A DNA stretch of 64,000 nt from Cyanobium sp. Tous-M-B4 (GCF_024345395.1 NZ_JAGQBA010000001.1:372001-436000); one strand, 5' to 3'; numbered from the stretch's first letter, positions 28,001 through 38,356 are shown. Notes: generated by a model not told the origin, from the sequence alone. Numbers and translations: made by a program.

Positions 28001-28240
28001 CGCACCGTCTTTCCTACGGATTATGGGCAGACCCAGCCCACCTACACCAACCCAGACACCAATGGCGTTGGCAACTGGGAGTCTTCGGGCATTATCGATG
28101 TCTCGGCGATTTACGACTCCACAGCTGGGTCTTACTTCCTGGCCAATGTTCAGGCCCACAGCATCAAGGACGGCAACATCGGCGGCTCCGGCTACTTGGG
28201 GGAAGGTGGTCAGATCGATCTGATTCAACAAACCATCTGA
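25007..28240 (+). CDS. Two-domain secreted/surface-type protein: choice-of-anchor I domain plus PhoX/DUF839-like domain
   Basis: 1077 residues. Residues 1-75 are a low-complexity Ala/Pro/Val linker with no hydrophobic signal peptide. Residues 75-540 form a beta-propeller-like region (SSGGGSTLQVTDATDATQPE, DYFITANEGDGREYGTYTDE, DKGAEPEGVVVAKVDGRTYA) as in choice-of-anchor I proteins. Residues 550-1077 resemble DUF839/PhoX-like proteins (DGQGAYDNGDGTYTLLVNSE, NPDNMTISADGFAYLQED). Many Asp-rich turns suggest calcium binding. Cyanobacterial proteins of this type are often exported by type I secretion; that is inference here. Phosphatase or phytase activity is possible but unproven. Monocistronic, with its own terminator. 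Confidence 0.85.
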   Translation: MAPAPKAKSSVNFEVQASARKSESAVQVAASAVAPAPAAAPVSVPVAAPAAVPAAPALANSNAFPGQPAEAPAAPLLGTLNLTPTGTSGEQFQTEISATVTIGGKLFVLSSGGGSTLQVTDATDATQPELVGRESYGDGYVSTSVASYGDLLAVALSPADYDTTGGKGLVRFYRVGVNGTLTQIADVVVGYLPDGIAFNETGTKLVIANEGQPAAGYTLDRPGSIGIIDIQGRVNPVFTYTDLLFDNVALPEGIRISGPTGTTQATDIEPEYVAIQGIYAYVTLQENNGVAKVNLATNTIEKIFSLGTVDYSTQLVDLSDKDGGFKPMLGQDYEGLRMADGIAAYSVKGKDYFITANEGDGREYGTYTDEARGSGNANRVKRLTDDANVGTDLTTTFGSRSITIFDADTGAMLWDSGNTLQTIAFAAGVYDDGRSDDKGAEPEGVVVAKVDGRTYAIVSLERGVSSMLAVFDVSDPTAGQFVTSTVIAGSISPEGLLVVDAKQSPTGRTQLVVSNEISNTLNIFDLEALIAAPPVAGAGTFTSTMLKDVEGGPELQITSLLTAGEFTNGLNPGDSVYAPTSIFDGQGAYDNGDGTYTLLVNSELGSTSGYGYLLPGVEGGFTGARVSSLVIDKDVDDDASNGYQSAVIAGGLAYDSIYLDGSDTAIDEAADLGAGFKRFCAANLVEANSFGADMGFADRIYLVGEEEFVGAGGSFFALDVNGRAIHEVLGFGKGTWESATSIDTGSTDTVAVLLFDDAKAPLYMWVGTKSAAADASFLERNGLAASQGTLYTYVTTALDGYETGASTGPDSSDLFAFTEVNGINTAINGSWVDLASLNADYASLGAPALRELAVNAGALQLSRIEDGEVNPLNSQQAVFVSTGTADFNKGDLYGNVYTLDFSAAFGSDGLVAASGESVLKVVYDGDLLDDPTTGLRNPDNMTISADGFAYLQEDRANGGGTDISAGNFGTQEASIWQLEIDSITGDSIGDPTRWAQIDRTVFPTDYGQTQPTYTNPDTNGVGNWESSGIIDVSAIYDSTAGSYFLANVQAHSIKDGNIGGSGYLGEGGQIDLIQQTI

Positions 28241-28262
28241 GTTCTCCAGCTCGGATTCACTT

Positions 28263-28286
28263 GCCCCCCGAAAGGGGGGCTTTTTT
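28263..28286 (+). terminator. Rho-independent terminator of the 25007 gene
   Basis: Stem GCCCCCC (28263-28269), tetraloop GAAA, GGGGGGC (28274-28280), then six T. It is one of the two clear intrinsic terminators in the window. It also lies just downstream of the minus-strand 51-codon gene, but has no T-run in that direction. Confidence 0.95.
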
Positions 28287-28296
28287 ATTGCCTGCC

Positions 28297-28452
28297 TTAG
28301 GGCAGCCGCCAATCGCGCAGCGCTGCGATCAGCACAAACCAAGCCAGCCTCAGCTTTGCCAGCAGCCCCTGCTGGGCGGCGAGCTGGTCGTATTTGGCGC
28401 GGCCGCACTCCGTTTTGATCCAGCGGTAGGCCTGCGGCAGGGGATGGTCCAT
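28297..28452 (-). CDS. Small hypothetical protein (51 aa)
   Basis: ATG 28452 to TAA 28297. The product begins MDHPLPQAYRWIKTECGRAK and contains one hydrophobic stretch (LAWFVLIAALRDW). Codon use matches neighbouring genes and the frame fills the gap left by the convergent 25007 gene. Recognition rests on coding character only; the Shine-Dalgarno is weak. Confidence 0.55.
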   Translation of the reverse strand: MDHPLPQAYRWIKTECGRAKYDQLAAQQGLLAKLRLAWFVLIAALRDWRLP

Positions 28453-28531
28453 GAAGCCATCTTGCCGCGCAGCCCCTTAGGGGAACTGTGGTTCGCTTTT
28501 GGGCCTTAAGTGGGTAGAGCGCTCACAGCTG

Positions 28532-28909
28532 ATGAAACCCCCGCAACCCAGCGCCTGGGATTGGCTGGCTATCGATCGAGCCCCCCAGCCCCCGGATCTA
28601 AGTCAGATCGGCTCGCCGGAGGCCCTCACTGCCTACCTAGTAGGCGTTGAGGAGCGCATGCAGCGGCTTGCCCTCATCGTTGAGGCGCTGAGGCAAAGCT
28701 TGGCGGCTGGAGGGCTGCTCAGTGAAGCCCAGCTGCTGGAGAAGGTGGCCGAGCTTGATTTGAGCGATGGGGTTGCCGATGGGCGCAATGTGGCGCCTGT
28801 GCTGCAGGTATGCGGCAAGTGCGGTTACAGCCAAACGGGCCAGCACCGCTTTTGTGTGCGCTGCGGCAGTGATGCGTTGCGGCCCGCCGAAGCGCTGTCT
28901 GATCCCTAA
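28532..28909 (+). CDS. Conserved hypothetical protein with C-terminal zinc ribbon
   Basis: 125 residues from ATG 28532; the frame is open from TTG 28499. The middle is a helical coiled-coil-like stretch (GVEERMQRLALIVEALRQSL). The C-terminus has two Cys pairs (VCGKCGYSQTGQHRFCVRCG), a rubredoxin-like zinc ribbon. Possibly a nucleic-acid or protein adaptor; no function can be assigned. It precedes the TerB-like gene by about 44 bp on the same strand. Confidence 0.75.
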   Translation: MKPPQPSAWDWLAIDRAPQPPDLSQIGSPEALTAYLVGVEERMQRLALIVEALRQSLAAGGLLSEAQLLEKVAELDLSDGVADGRNVAPVLQVCGKCGYSQTGQHRFCVRCGSDALRPAEALSDP

Positions 28910-28953
28910 TCTTTGCCCATAACTTTTTCCTGCTTGGGGCTAGGGCCATCGAC

Positions 28954-29687
28954 TTGCTTTTGTGGTTACTGGGTGCTCGGCGTTCACGCCGCCGGCCCCG
29001 AGGCGGGCAACCTCTAGCCGAGCAACCCCTAGCCGAGAAAACTTTTGCTGCGCCAACCTCCTTCGATTTAGGGCAATGGCAGCCCGATCGACCGATTAAT
29101 CTGTTGCTGGAGGTTGATCACCTTCAGCTTGATGGCACAACTTTGAGGGGGCAGATCCGCGTCAAGCGCTATCGCCTTAGCAAGCAGGGAGATCAGGCAA
29201 TTCTGGGAGCTCACTGTCAGCTACTTAAGCGTTTTCTGGATTTCAATAGCCAGTCGCTGCAGCGCTGTTTGGATTTGCAGAGTGGCGAACGGATCGATGA
29301 TCTGCCCGCCTTTCTTGAGGCCAGCCATGCTGCTAGTCAGCAGGGACAGCTTGACCGTCTCTATCAAAGCCACCAAGATGAATTGGCCGTTCTTTTATAT
29401 GTGGGGCGTGCCGATGGAGTTTTGCAGCGGCGCGAAAAAGAACTAATTGCCCACTACCTGGCGGGCCGATTTACAGGTGGAGCCTTGCAAGTTGAAGAGA
29501 TCGCCCATGATCTGGCCTGGAAGCCTGTGCCAAATCGCGATGATTTCAGGCTGGCCACGCAACGGCTTGCGCTGCTGGATGCATCGCTAAAAAATCAGAT
29601 CGTGCAGCTTTGCAGGCAGCTCATTGAGGTGAAGGAAACCCTTGATGGCGATGAGGAGGGATCTATGGCTGAAGTGATCGCCCTGCT

Positions 29688-29697
<10 letters not shown>
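28954..29697 (+). CDS. TerB-like domain protein
   Basis: 247 residues from a TTG start; no ATG or GTG is available in frame. A short hydrophobic or basic N-terminus leads into a repeat-derived segment (residues about 18-28), then a WYL-like beta region (LEVDHLQLDGTTLRGQIRVK). The C-terminal half is TerB-like: DELAVLLYVGRADGVLQRRE for the first helix pair with its acidic metal-type residues. TerB proteins are linked to metal or stress responses. The stop lies inside a 16-bp tandem repeat shared with the ligA stop. Confidence 0.65.
29007..29036. repeat. 15-bp tandem repeat near the 5' end of the TerB-like gene
   Basis: Two 15-base units, 29007-29021 and 29022-29036, with one mismatch, encoding the repeat QPLAE. 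It keeps the frame. Same character as the repeats at other gene ends in this window. Confidence 0.75.
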
Positions 29698-32203
<2,506 letters not shown>

Positions 32204-32284
32204 CTCGATTCCAGCTGCGCTTGAGAGGTGCAGAGTCTGACCGACGACCCTGCAGCTTGAGACCTGGCGCCTGGGCTCGGCACA

Positions 32285-32860
32285 ATGCGCCCAGCCCCTG
32301 TGCAGCCTGGTGGCATGCCCCTTGAGCCTCTCTTGCCGCTGTTTCACCGGCTCGACCGGGAATGGTTTGACGGCAGCCTGGCGCCTGCTGGTCAGCGGTT
32401 AGTGGATCTGCGCTGGAGCGACGGCCGCATGCGCCGCACCGCCGGGCTCTACCGGCGCGGACGCCATGCCGATGGCCGGCCCCTGTGCGAAATCGTGCTT
32501 TCGCGGCCCCTGCTTGATCCCCTGCCCCAGGAAGCCACCCTCAGCACCCTCTGCCACGAAATGATCCATGCCTGGGTGGATCGGGTGGTGGGTGTCGAGG
32601 AGGCCCATGGCCCCCACTTCCGCGCCCGCATGGCCGCTATCAACGGCGCCCAGGCTGGCTTCAAGGTGAGCATCCGCCACCGCTATCCCGTGCCCGCCAG
32701 CACCAGGGCGCCCCGCTGGCTGGCCTGTTGCCCCAATTGCGGCGTCAGCGCCCCCTACCGCCGCCGGGTGCAGGGTTTGGCCTGCCGCTTCTGTTGCGAT
32801 CGGCTGCACGGCGGCCGTTGGCACGCCAGTTGTCTGTTGCGATTTGAGCAGGCGACCTAA
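32285..32860 (+). CDS. SprT-like zinc metalloprotease-domain protein
   Basis: 191 residues; ATG 32315 (MPLEPLLPLFHRLD) is an equally good start. The HExxH motif is in CHEMIHAWVDRV, with a downstream His in GPHFRARM as the likely third ligand. A C-terminal zinc ribbon follows (CCPNCGVSAPYRRR, CRFCCD). SprT/Spartan relatives act on DNA-protein crosslinks in eukaryotes; the bacterial role is unclear. Confidence 0.88.
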   Translation: MRPAPVQPGGMPLEPLLPLFHRLDREWFDGSLAPAGQRLVDLRWSDGRMRRTAGLYRRGRHADGRPLCEIVLSRPLLDPLPQEATLSTLCHEMIHAWVDRVVGVEEAHGPHFRARMAAINGAQAGFKVSIRHRYPVPASTRAPRWLACCPNCGVSAPYRRRVQGLACRFCCDRLHGGRWHASCLLRFEQAT

Positions 32861-32883
32861 GGTCCCGGCAGCACGGCACTGCC

Positions 32884-32979
32884 ATGGGCGTTTTCCTCTG
32901 GACCCTGGAATTCGGAGGCCTCACCATTGCCTTGGTGGGGATGGGCCGGGAGCGCTGGCTGGCGAGTCGTCGTCGCTAG
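32884..32979 (+). CDS. Possible 31-aa membrane peptide
   Basis: ATG to TAG, product MGVFLWTLEFGGLTIALVGM plus a basic tail (GRERWLASRRR). It has one hydrophobic helix and positive-inside character, and sits alone in a 140-bp gap. No clear Shine-Dalgarno. Cyanobacteria encode many such single-helix peptides, but the evidence here is composition only. Confidence 0.35.
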   Translation: MGVFLWTLEFGGLTIALVGMGRERWLASRRR

Positions 32980-33000
32980 CTGGATCTTTAGCCTGGGACC

Positions 33001-33453
33001 ATGCCTGAATCCTGGAAAGACCTAGATCGCCTGGTGAGTGCGGGCCGCCAGCTGGTAGATGGCGTCTCGGGCGCCCGCCCAGGCTCTCGCAGCGGCAACC
33101 GGGGTGAAGGCCGCCGGCTCGATGGCCTGGGTCGTTGGGTGGAAAACAAGCTCGATTGGATCCTTGAAGACGAGGACGACTGGCGAGAGCCCTGGCAGGA
33201 GACTCGCCCTGAACTGGGTTCCCAGGACCGGCCGCGCCGCCGCCTTGATGCCATTTCTCGTCGCAGTGCCGCGCCACCCCAGGGCCAGCCCAGGCAAGCA
33301 AGGGAGCAGGAAGAATGGCCCGAAGATGACGCTTTCGTCCTGCCCCGTTGGCAGCGGCAGCCGCCCAGTGCGCCCCAAACCCAGCCCCCAGCTCAGTCCC
33401 AGCTCACGGGGCGGGCCATGCCCCGCTCCAGCAGACGCCGAGCTGGTGGCTGA
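33001..33453 (+). CDS. Charged conserved hypothetical protein
   Basis: 150 residues, largely disordered and rich in Arg, Gln, Pro and acidic residues. A short conserved-looking core RWVENKLDWILEDEDDWREP separates a basic Gly/Ser/Arg stretch from a Pro/Gln-rich tail ending SSRRRAGG. It could be a nucleic-acid- or protein-binding linker protein; nothing more can be said. It precedes the DUF1269 gene by 49 bp. Confidence 0.7.
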   Translation: MPESWKDLDRLVSAGRQLVDGVSGARPGSRSGNRGEGRRLDGLGRWVENKLDWILEDEDDWREPWQETRPELGSQDRPRRRLDAISRRSAAPPQGQPRQAREQEEWPEDDAFVLPRWQRQPPSAPQTQPPAQSQLTGRAMPRSSRRRAGG

Positions 33454-33502
33454 GGGCCCACTCCGGCAAGCTGGTTAGGTTGGCCTCAAATGCATTTACA
33501 AG

Positions 33503-34024
33503 ATGGGCAGCCTTGTGGTGGTTGGCTTTCCGAAGGCGGAAGAAGCCGAACAGGTGCGGCGCGAGCTGGTGGACATTCAGCGTGAGCAGCTGATTGCCCT
33601 AGAGGATGCGGTGGTGCTGGAGCACGACAGCGAGGGCCAGGTGCACCTGCGTCAGGCCATCAATCTCACCGCTGCTGGCGCCCTAGGCGGTGGCTTTTGG
33701 GGCACCTTGGTGGGCCTGTTGTTTCTCAATCCCCTGCTGGGTGCTGCGGTGGGCGCGGGCGTGGGCGCAGCCTCGGGCTCCCTTTCCGACATCGGCATCA
33801 ACGATGGCTTCATGCGCGAGCTGGGCGAGACCCTGCCCCGAGGCAGCGCGGCCCTGTGCCTGCTGGTACGGGAAGCCACGCCTGATCGGGTGATTGAGCG
33901 CCTGCGCGCCCATGCTCCCCACGCCAAGTTGCTACGCAGCAACCTCAGCCATACCGACGAGGATCAGTTGCGGGAGCTGCTGGAGCGGGCGCGCCTGCAG
34001 GCAGAGGCCCTGCGCTTGGGTTGA
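33503..34024 (+). CDS. DUF1269 family membrane-associated protein
   Basis: 173 residues. N-terminal GSLVVVGFPKAEEAEQVRRE, then a Gly/Ala-rich hydrophobic hairpin (GALGGGFWGTLVGLLFLNPL, LGAAVGAGVGAASGSLSDIG), then DGFMRELGETLPRGSAALCL, all typical of DUF1269. The function is unknown; members are often stress-induced. The 3' end overlaps the convergent 33964 gene by 61 bp. Confidence 0.9.
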   Translation: MGSLVVVGFPKAEEAEQVRRELVDIQREQLIALEDAVVLEHDSEGQVHLRQAINLTAAGALGGGFWGTLVGLLFLNPLLGAAVGAGVGAASGSLSDIGINDGFMRELGETLPRGSAALCLLVREATPDRVIERLRAHAPHAKLLRSNLSHTDEDQLRELLERARLQAEALRLG

Positions 34025-34455
34025 GCCGATGGGCTGGGGGTGCGGGCTCCCACCTGAAAGTTGCAGCCCCGCTGGCGCAGCTCCTGATTCACCTGGGTAA
34101 CCAGATTTGCAGGTAGGTCGCTGGCCATTTCCTCGGCGGAGGTGTTGATCGAGGGTGACCCCTGCTCCAAGGCGCTGAGCAGGTCTGCCCATTGGTCGAT
34201 CAGGTTGCGCTCGGCCATGGGCCGCAGACCCTGCTCCTGCAGCAGGGTTGCGCAGCCTTCCCCGTTCCAAACGGCGTTGGGGCAGCTGGTATGGGGATGG
34301 TGTTGATAGGCCAGGCCCTGTTGCAGGGCCGTACTGCTGGGGGCACCGTTCTGCTGGCGCAGGCCGGCATCGCTGAGTAGCCGGCCGCAATGAACGGCGG
34401 ATATGCCGTAGATGCGGCCGAGGTCGGTGAGGCTCAACCAGAGGCTTGTAGTCAT
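33964..34455 (-). CDS. Conserved hypothetical protein
   Basis: 163 residues from ATG 34455 (MTTSLWLSLTDLGRIYGISA). The N-terminus looks like a small helix-turn-helix-type domain, followed by a His/Cys-containing middle (HHPHTSCPNAVWNGEGCATL). The conserved part seems to end near RQRGCNFQV; the last 25 residues are Ser/Arg-rich and antisense to the DUF1269 gene, so the C-terminal extension may have grown into it. Function unknown. Confidence 0.7.
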   Translation of the reverse strand: MTTSLWLSLTDLGRIYGISAVHCGRLLSDAGLRQQNGAPSSTALQQGLAYQHHPHTSCPNAVWNGEGCATLLQEQGLRPMAERNLIDQWADLLSALEQGSPSINTSAEEMASDLPANLVTQVNQELRQRGCNFQVGARTPSPSAQPKRRASACRRARSSSSRN

Positions 34456-34539
34456 GGCCAGGCTCCCCGGCGCAAGTGGCCCCATGCTGGGCACAGCACT
34501 AGGCGCGTCAATCCGTCAACCTCGAATTGCTGTAAGCCG

Positions 34540-35169
34540 TTACTGAGTTTGTAAATCGTGACAAAGCTTGGCTGGGCCCAGCCAGTGCTCAAGGGCTGGT
34601 GAGAACACCTCCCGAATCACGGTGAGCTCCTTGCCGCCGCGGAAGAAGCGGTAGTGGCGACTCCAGAAGGGGCCCGGCAAGCCAAAGCGCTGCTCCAGCC
34701 AGGGAGCAGCAACAAGGGCCAGGCCATCCACCTCGCGGAACAGTTCAGCTCGCTTGACCGTCAGGCTGCGCCAGATCGGCAGCTCCCGCTGCTGCAGGTA
34801 GGCGTCGGCCTGGCTTTGATTCCACCAGCTCTCTGCCCAGGCCAGGGTCTTGTCGCCGCAGCGCAGCCATACCTGACGCCGCAGCAGGGGGCCATCGAGC
34901 TCGACGATTTCGGGGGGCGGTGGCGCGCCGGTGCTGGGGCCGGCTGGCTCAGGCGCCATGGCGATCAGCTCGATCTCCACCGGCTTGCCCGTGAGCGACT
35001 CCAGGTGCCGGGTGGGGCTGCCATCACCCAGCAGCAGCAGCCGCCAGGGGCCGCTGAGCCTGGCCGCAAGCGTGGAGCCCAGCAGGTTTTCCTGCCCCCA
35101 GCCGTCAACTGGAACGGGCGAGGCCATCAGGGAATTGCCGGGATTCACGCCGGAGGGCTCCGCAATCAT
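34540..35169 (-). CDS. Chorismate lyase-like protein (DUF98)
   Basis: Converts chorismate to 4-hydroxybenzoate and pyruvate, the first step of plastoquinone synthesis in cyanobacteria. 209 residues with the family segments LLLLGDGSPTRHLESLTGKP, a conserved Arg region in LPIWRSLTVKRAELFRE, and LTVIREVFSPALEHWLG near the C-terminus. It is the cyanobacterial DUF98 type rather than E. coli UbiC. Divergent from the glycosyltransferase island. Confidence 0.85.
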   Translation of the reverse strand: MIAEPSGVNPGNSLMASPVPVDGWGQENLLGSTLAARLSGPWRLLLLGDGSPTRHLESLTGKPVEIELIAMAPEPAGPSTGAPPPPEIVELDGPLLRRQVWLRCGDKTLAWAESWWNQSQADAYLQQRELPIWRSLTVKRAELFREVDGLALVAAPWLEQRFGLPGPFWSRHYRFFRGGKELTVIREVFSPALEHWLGPAKLCHDLQTQ

Positions 35170-35242
35170 CTGGGCCCATCCTGATCAGGCTCGCTAGCCC
35201 AGCGTGAACGCTGCCCGTTCGTCAGAATCTTTGCAACTGCCT

Positions 35243-35250
35243 GGAGGAGG
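35243..35250 (+). promoter_or_regulatory. Strong Shine-Dalgarno of the 35259 gene
   Basis: GGAGGAGG, eight bases before ATG 35259. This is far stronger than most ribosome sites in the window and fixes the start. Confidence 0.75.
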
Positions 35251-35258
35251 CGAACTGC

Positions 35259-36317
35259 ATGCTTCCAGACGTGGTCGTGCTCAACCTGCATCGCCGCTAC
35301 ACGGGCGTTTCGGCCACGGTGAAGGCACTGCTGCCGCGTCAGCGCCAGACCCTGGCAATTGGGCTCTGGGATCAAGGCAACCTGGAATTGCCCGACCGTT
35401 TGGGTCTCTGGGCCCTGCTGCGCTGGGGCTGGACTAGTCCCCACAAAGGGCCCTGGCGTATCTGGCACGCGCGTCGTGACAATGAGATCTTGCTGGGTTT
35501 GGTCCTGCGCTCCCTACTGCGTCAGCCCTGGCAGGTGATCTTCACCTCTGCAGCGCCAAAGCGACCAGGTTGGTGGTTGCGCCAGTTGATCCGCTGCACT
35601 GATTTGGTGATCGCAACATCGCCCCGATCAGCTGGCTTTCTTGAGCGTTGTGATGCCGTGATTTTTCACGGTGTCGATTGCGAGCAGTTTCAGCCTGCAG
35701 CAAACCGAGAGGCAGCTCTGGCCGAAGTGGGGATGGAAGGCCTCAAGTGCATAGCCAGCTTTGGCCGAATCCGACCCAGCAAGGGCACTGATTTGCTGGT
35801 GGAGGCATTGGTTGCGTTATTGCCCGAGTTTCCTGGCTGGGTGGGGGTGATTACGGGCCTTTGTCAACGCCGTGATCAGGCTTATCTTGCCGCTTTAAGA
35901 CGGCAGATTGCCTTGGCTGGCCTAGAGCAAAGAATTCATTTTGTGGGAGATCTTGATCCTGTCGATATACGGCGTTGGTATCAACGGGCCTCGATTTGTG
36001 TTGCAGCATCGCGCCGTGAAGGGTTTGGCCTCACCCCGCTGGAGGCTATGGCCAGTGGTTGTGTACCGGTCACATCCCAGGCTGGAGCTTGGCCGTGGAT
36101 TGTGCGGCCTGAATTTGGTCTTATTTTCGAAAACGGTGACCACCTGCAGTTGGCAGCCGCACTTCGCGACTTGATGAGTGATGAAGGGCGTCTCCAGGTA
36201 ATGTCAGCGAAAGCCCGCATGGTCGCGCTTCAGGAGTTCTCTATTGAAGAGGAGGCGGCTCAGATCAATTCCCTGTACTCCACGTCCTTAACCAAATCGA
36301 GGAGTCAGCAGCAATGA
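35259..36317 (+). CDS. Glycosyltransferase family 4-type (GT-B)
   Basis: 352 residues. The C-terminal nucleotide-sugar half is canonical: SFGRIRPSKGTDLLVEAL, IHFVGDLDPVDIRRWYQRAS, and the E-x7-E motif in REGFGLTPLEAMASGCVPV. The N-terminal acceptor half is shorter than usual. Comparable enzymes build lipopolysaccharide core or exopolysaccharide at the inner membrane. GC content begins to fall in its 3' half. The stop overlaps the next start as ATGA. Confidence 0.92.
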   Translation: MLPDVVVLNLHRRYTGVSATVKALLPRQRQTLAIGLWDQGNLELPDRLGLWALLRWGWTSPHKGPWRIWHARRDNEILLGLVLRSLLRQPWQVIFTSAAPKRPGWWLRQLIRCTDLVIATSPRSAGFLERCDAVIFHGVDCEQFQPAANREAALAEVGMEGLKCIASFGRIRPSKGTDLLVEALVALLPEFPGWVGVITGLCQRRDQAYLAALRRQIALAGLEQRIHFVGDLDPVDIRRWYQRASICVAASRREGFGLTPLEAMASGCVPVTSQAGAWPWIVRPEFGLIFENGDHLQLAAALRDLMSDEGRLQVMSAKARMVALQEFSIEEEAAQINSLYSTSLTKSRSQQQ

Positions 36318-37150
36318 GAGCGGCTGCCAGGCCAGATGTAAGCGTCATTATTTCCACATATAATTCGCCGAGTTGGCTTAAATTTGTATTAGAGGGCTAT
36401 TTTCTGCAAAGCTTTAATGGTTCCTTTGAGATTATTGTTGCCGATGACGGTTCGACCGCCGAAACGGGCCGACTGATTGAAGCTCTGAGTCGCCGCAGTC
36501 CAGTGCCTTTAATACACGTCTGGCAGCCTGATCAAGGATTTCAGAAATGTAGAATTCTCAATAAAGCAATTGCCAAGTCCGCCGGTGAGCTGCTGCTATT
36601 GACTGATGGCGACTGCGTGCCCCAACCTCATATGGTGAAGCTGCATGCTGAGCGGGCGCGCTTTGGCAGTTTTCTCACTGGTGGCTATTTTAAGTTGCCA
36701 GAATCGCTTTCGCACCTGATTTCGCTCGAGGATATTAAGCAGGGTCGCGTATTTAAGCCGGCTTGGCTGGTCAGTAATGGTTTGCAGCCATCTGCATCGC
36801 TACTCAAGCTAATGCTTGTGGCGCCATTCGATCGACTTGCTAATCGTCTTACTCCCACGAAGCGAACTTGGAACGGACACAATTCCTCCTGCTATCGAGC
36901 AGATGCTATTGCCGTTAATGGATTTAATGAGCAGATGCAATATGGAGGCGAAGACGTGGAATTTGGCTGGCGACTTAATTTCTCTGGCATTAGGGGGCGC
37001 CATCTAAGATTTTCTACGGTGCCTGTGCATTTGTTTCATCGCCATAGTTATGTCACACCTGAAATGCTGGATCGCAGCAAGGAGTTACGTGCCGAGACCC
37101 GCAGGTTGCGTATCAAGCGAGCTGAGCTTGGCTTAGATCAGTGGCTATGA
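36314..37150 (+). CDS. Glycosyltransferase family 2
   Basis: 278 residues, GT-A fold: DVSVIISTYNSPSWLKFVLE at the N-terminus, the first acidic pair in IIVADDGSTAETG, the DxD-type metal site in LLLTDGDCVP, and the catalytic ED in MQYGGEDVEFGWRL. The GxxD-like QGFQKCRILNKAIAKS resembles chondroitin-synthase/galactosyltransferase-type GT2 enzymes. Cotranslated with the preceding GT4 gene. Noticeably AT-richer than the chromosome around it. Its 3' end overlaps the convergent pyruvyltransferase gene by 6 bp. Confidence 0.93.
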   Translation: MRAAARPDVSVIISTYNSPSWLKFVLEGYFLQSFNGSFEIIVADDGSTAETGRLIEALSRRSPVPLIHVWQPDQGFQKCRILNKAIAKSAGELLLLTDGDCVPQPHMVKLHAERARFGSFLTGGYFKLPESLSHLISLEDIKQGRVFKPAWLVSNGLQPSASLLKLMLVAPFDRLANRLTPTKRTWNGHNSSCYRADAIAVNGFNEQMQYGGEDVEFGWRLNFSGIRGRHLRFSTVPVHLFHRHSYVTPEMLDRSKELRAETRRLRIKRAELGLDQWL

Positions 37151-38356
37151 CTTATTTCTCAAACCACTAAGAGTTCGTTGAATTAATTGTTTCGAGCCGC
37201 CAGGCCAGCAAGTGCTCAATTCATTAAAGTCATAGGAGGTGGCATCTTTAGGGCTAGCCTTAGTTAATTGGCCGAGCGAAAAAATCTCGGCAAATTTTGA
37301 TACTTCCAGGGTGTGCTTTTTGCCTAGCTGGCGCATCCCTTGCATAACGTCGCCGTGTGAAAGCTTTTGCAGCTCTACTTCGATTGTTTCTGCTATTGGG
37401 CCTGTATTCGCCAGGAGGGTAATTCCCTGGGAATCGCGAGCTAGCCACTCATTTTTGTGGGTATTGGCAGCAACTAGAAAAGAGGGTACATCCATGCAGG
37501 CGCATAGAATTGCCATGTGATAGCGACCGCCGATATGAAGCCGGCATTTAGAGATTTTTTCTGCTGCATCTTCCAGTTCTTCATAATAGCAAAATTCACC
37601 GCCAAGCTCTAAAATTGTATCTCGTAAAGGCAGTAGATCTTGCCATTGCTTTGTGAGCACGAGTGGCAAATGACCGGAGTGCTTGCAGTAGTCGATTGCC
37701 CGCCTTGCAGTTTCAATATTGGCCTGTCGGTTAAGGCCGGCGCTGGTGGTTATCAGTAGATGGGTGCGATCAGATAGTGGTTTGATATTTGCGCGCTGCC
37801 ACGAGCAGGCGGCATCGGGAACAAAGTTGACTTTGTAAGTCTCTGCGCTGAATTGATCGCGCACGGAGAAGTGTGCTGACCAGTTTATTAGTGTTTTAAT
37901 GAGCTGCGATCTTTCGTCGCTAAATAGTGGGAAGGTTCCGTTTATTGTAATTAGGGGTGCCGTATATGCCTTGCCAAATAAAAGGGGGAGGGAGAGTAGT
38001 CTGAGCATGCGCATCGGCCCATCCCACTCGTTAACTGTTCCCTCTGGCTGGAAGATGGCTAAATCATAAGACCCTAGTGTTCTAACGCAATATTCGCCAT
38101 ATTCATGGGCCGCAAGGGCGTTCATTCCGGCAAGACTTGGTTTTCTCATGTCTGCCATGAGGAGCCTAGATGCTATTTGAATCCCAACACTTCGCCCAAA
38201 TCGCCATGGCGCTGGGATTAGCTGAAGTTCTAAGCCATTGAGCGCAAAAGCCTGAGTCAGATTTCGCTTAAGTAAGCGGCTTGTTAGCCGGCAGCCGACA
38301 TTCTCTCGGCCGTCCGTATCATTAATGAATAGGGCCTTAATTCGACGCATTGGCAT
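37145..38356 (-). CDS. Polysaccharide pyruvyl transferase family protein
   Basis: 403 residues, GT-B-like fold of the CsaB/WcaK group. N-terminal FINDTDGRENVGCRLTSRLL, then YDLAIFQPEGTVNEWDGPMR, and the diagnostic HIGGRYHMAILCACMDVPSF near residue 300. Such enzymes add a pyruvate ketal to a surface sugar. ATG overlaps the upstream stop as TAATG. AT-rich and part of the island. Confidence 0.88.
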   Translation of the reverse strand: MPMRRIKALFINDTDGRENVGCRLTSRLLKRNLTQAFALNGLELQLIPAPWRFGRSVGIQIASRLLMADMRKPSLAGMNALAAHEYGEYCVRTLGSYDLAIFQPEGTVNEWDGPMRMLRLLSLPLLFGKAYTAPLITINGTFPLFSDERSQLIKTLINWSAHFSVRDQFSAETYKVNFVPDAACSWQRANIKPLSDRTHLLITTSAGLNRQANIETARRAIDYCKHSGHLPLVLTKQWQDLLPLRDTILELGGEFCYYEELEDAAEKISKCRLHIGGRYHMAILCACMDVPSFLVAANTHKNEWLARDSQGITLLANTGPIAETIEVELQKLSHGDVMQGMRQLGKKHTLEVSKFAEIFSLGQLTKASPKDATSYDFNELSTCWPGGSKQLIQRTLSGLRNKS

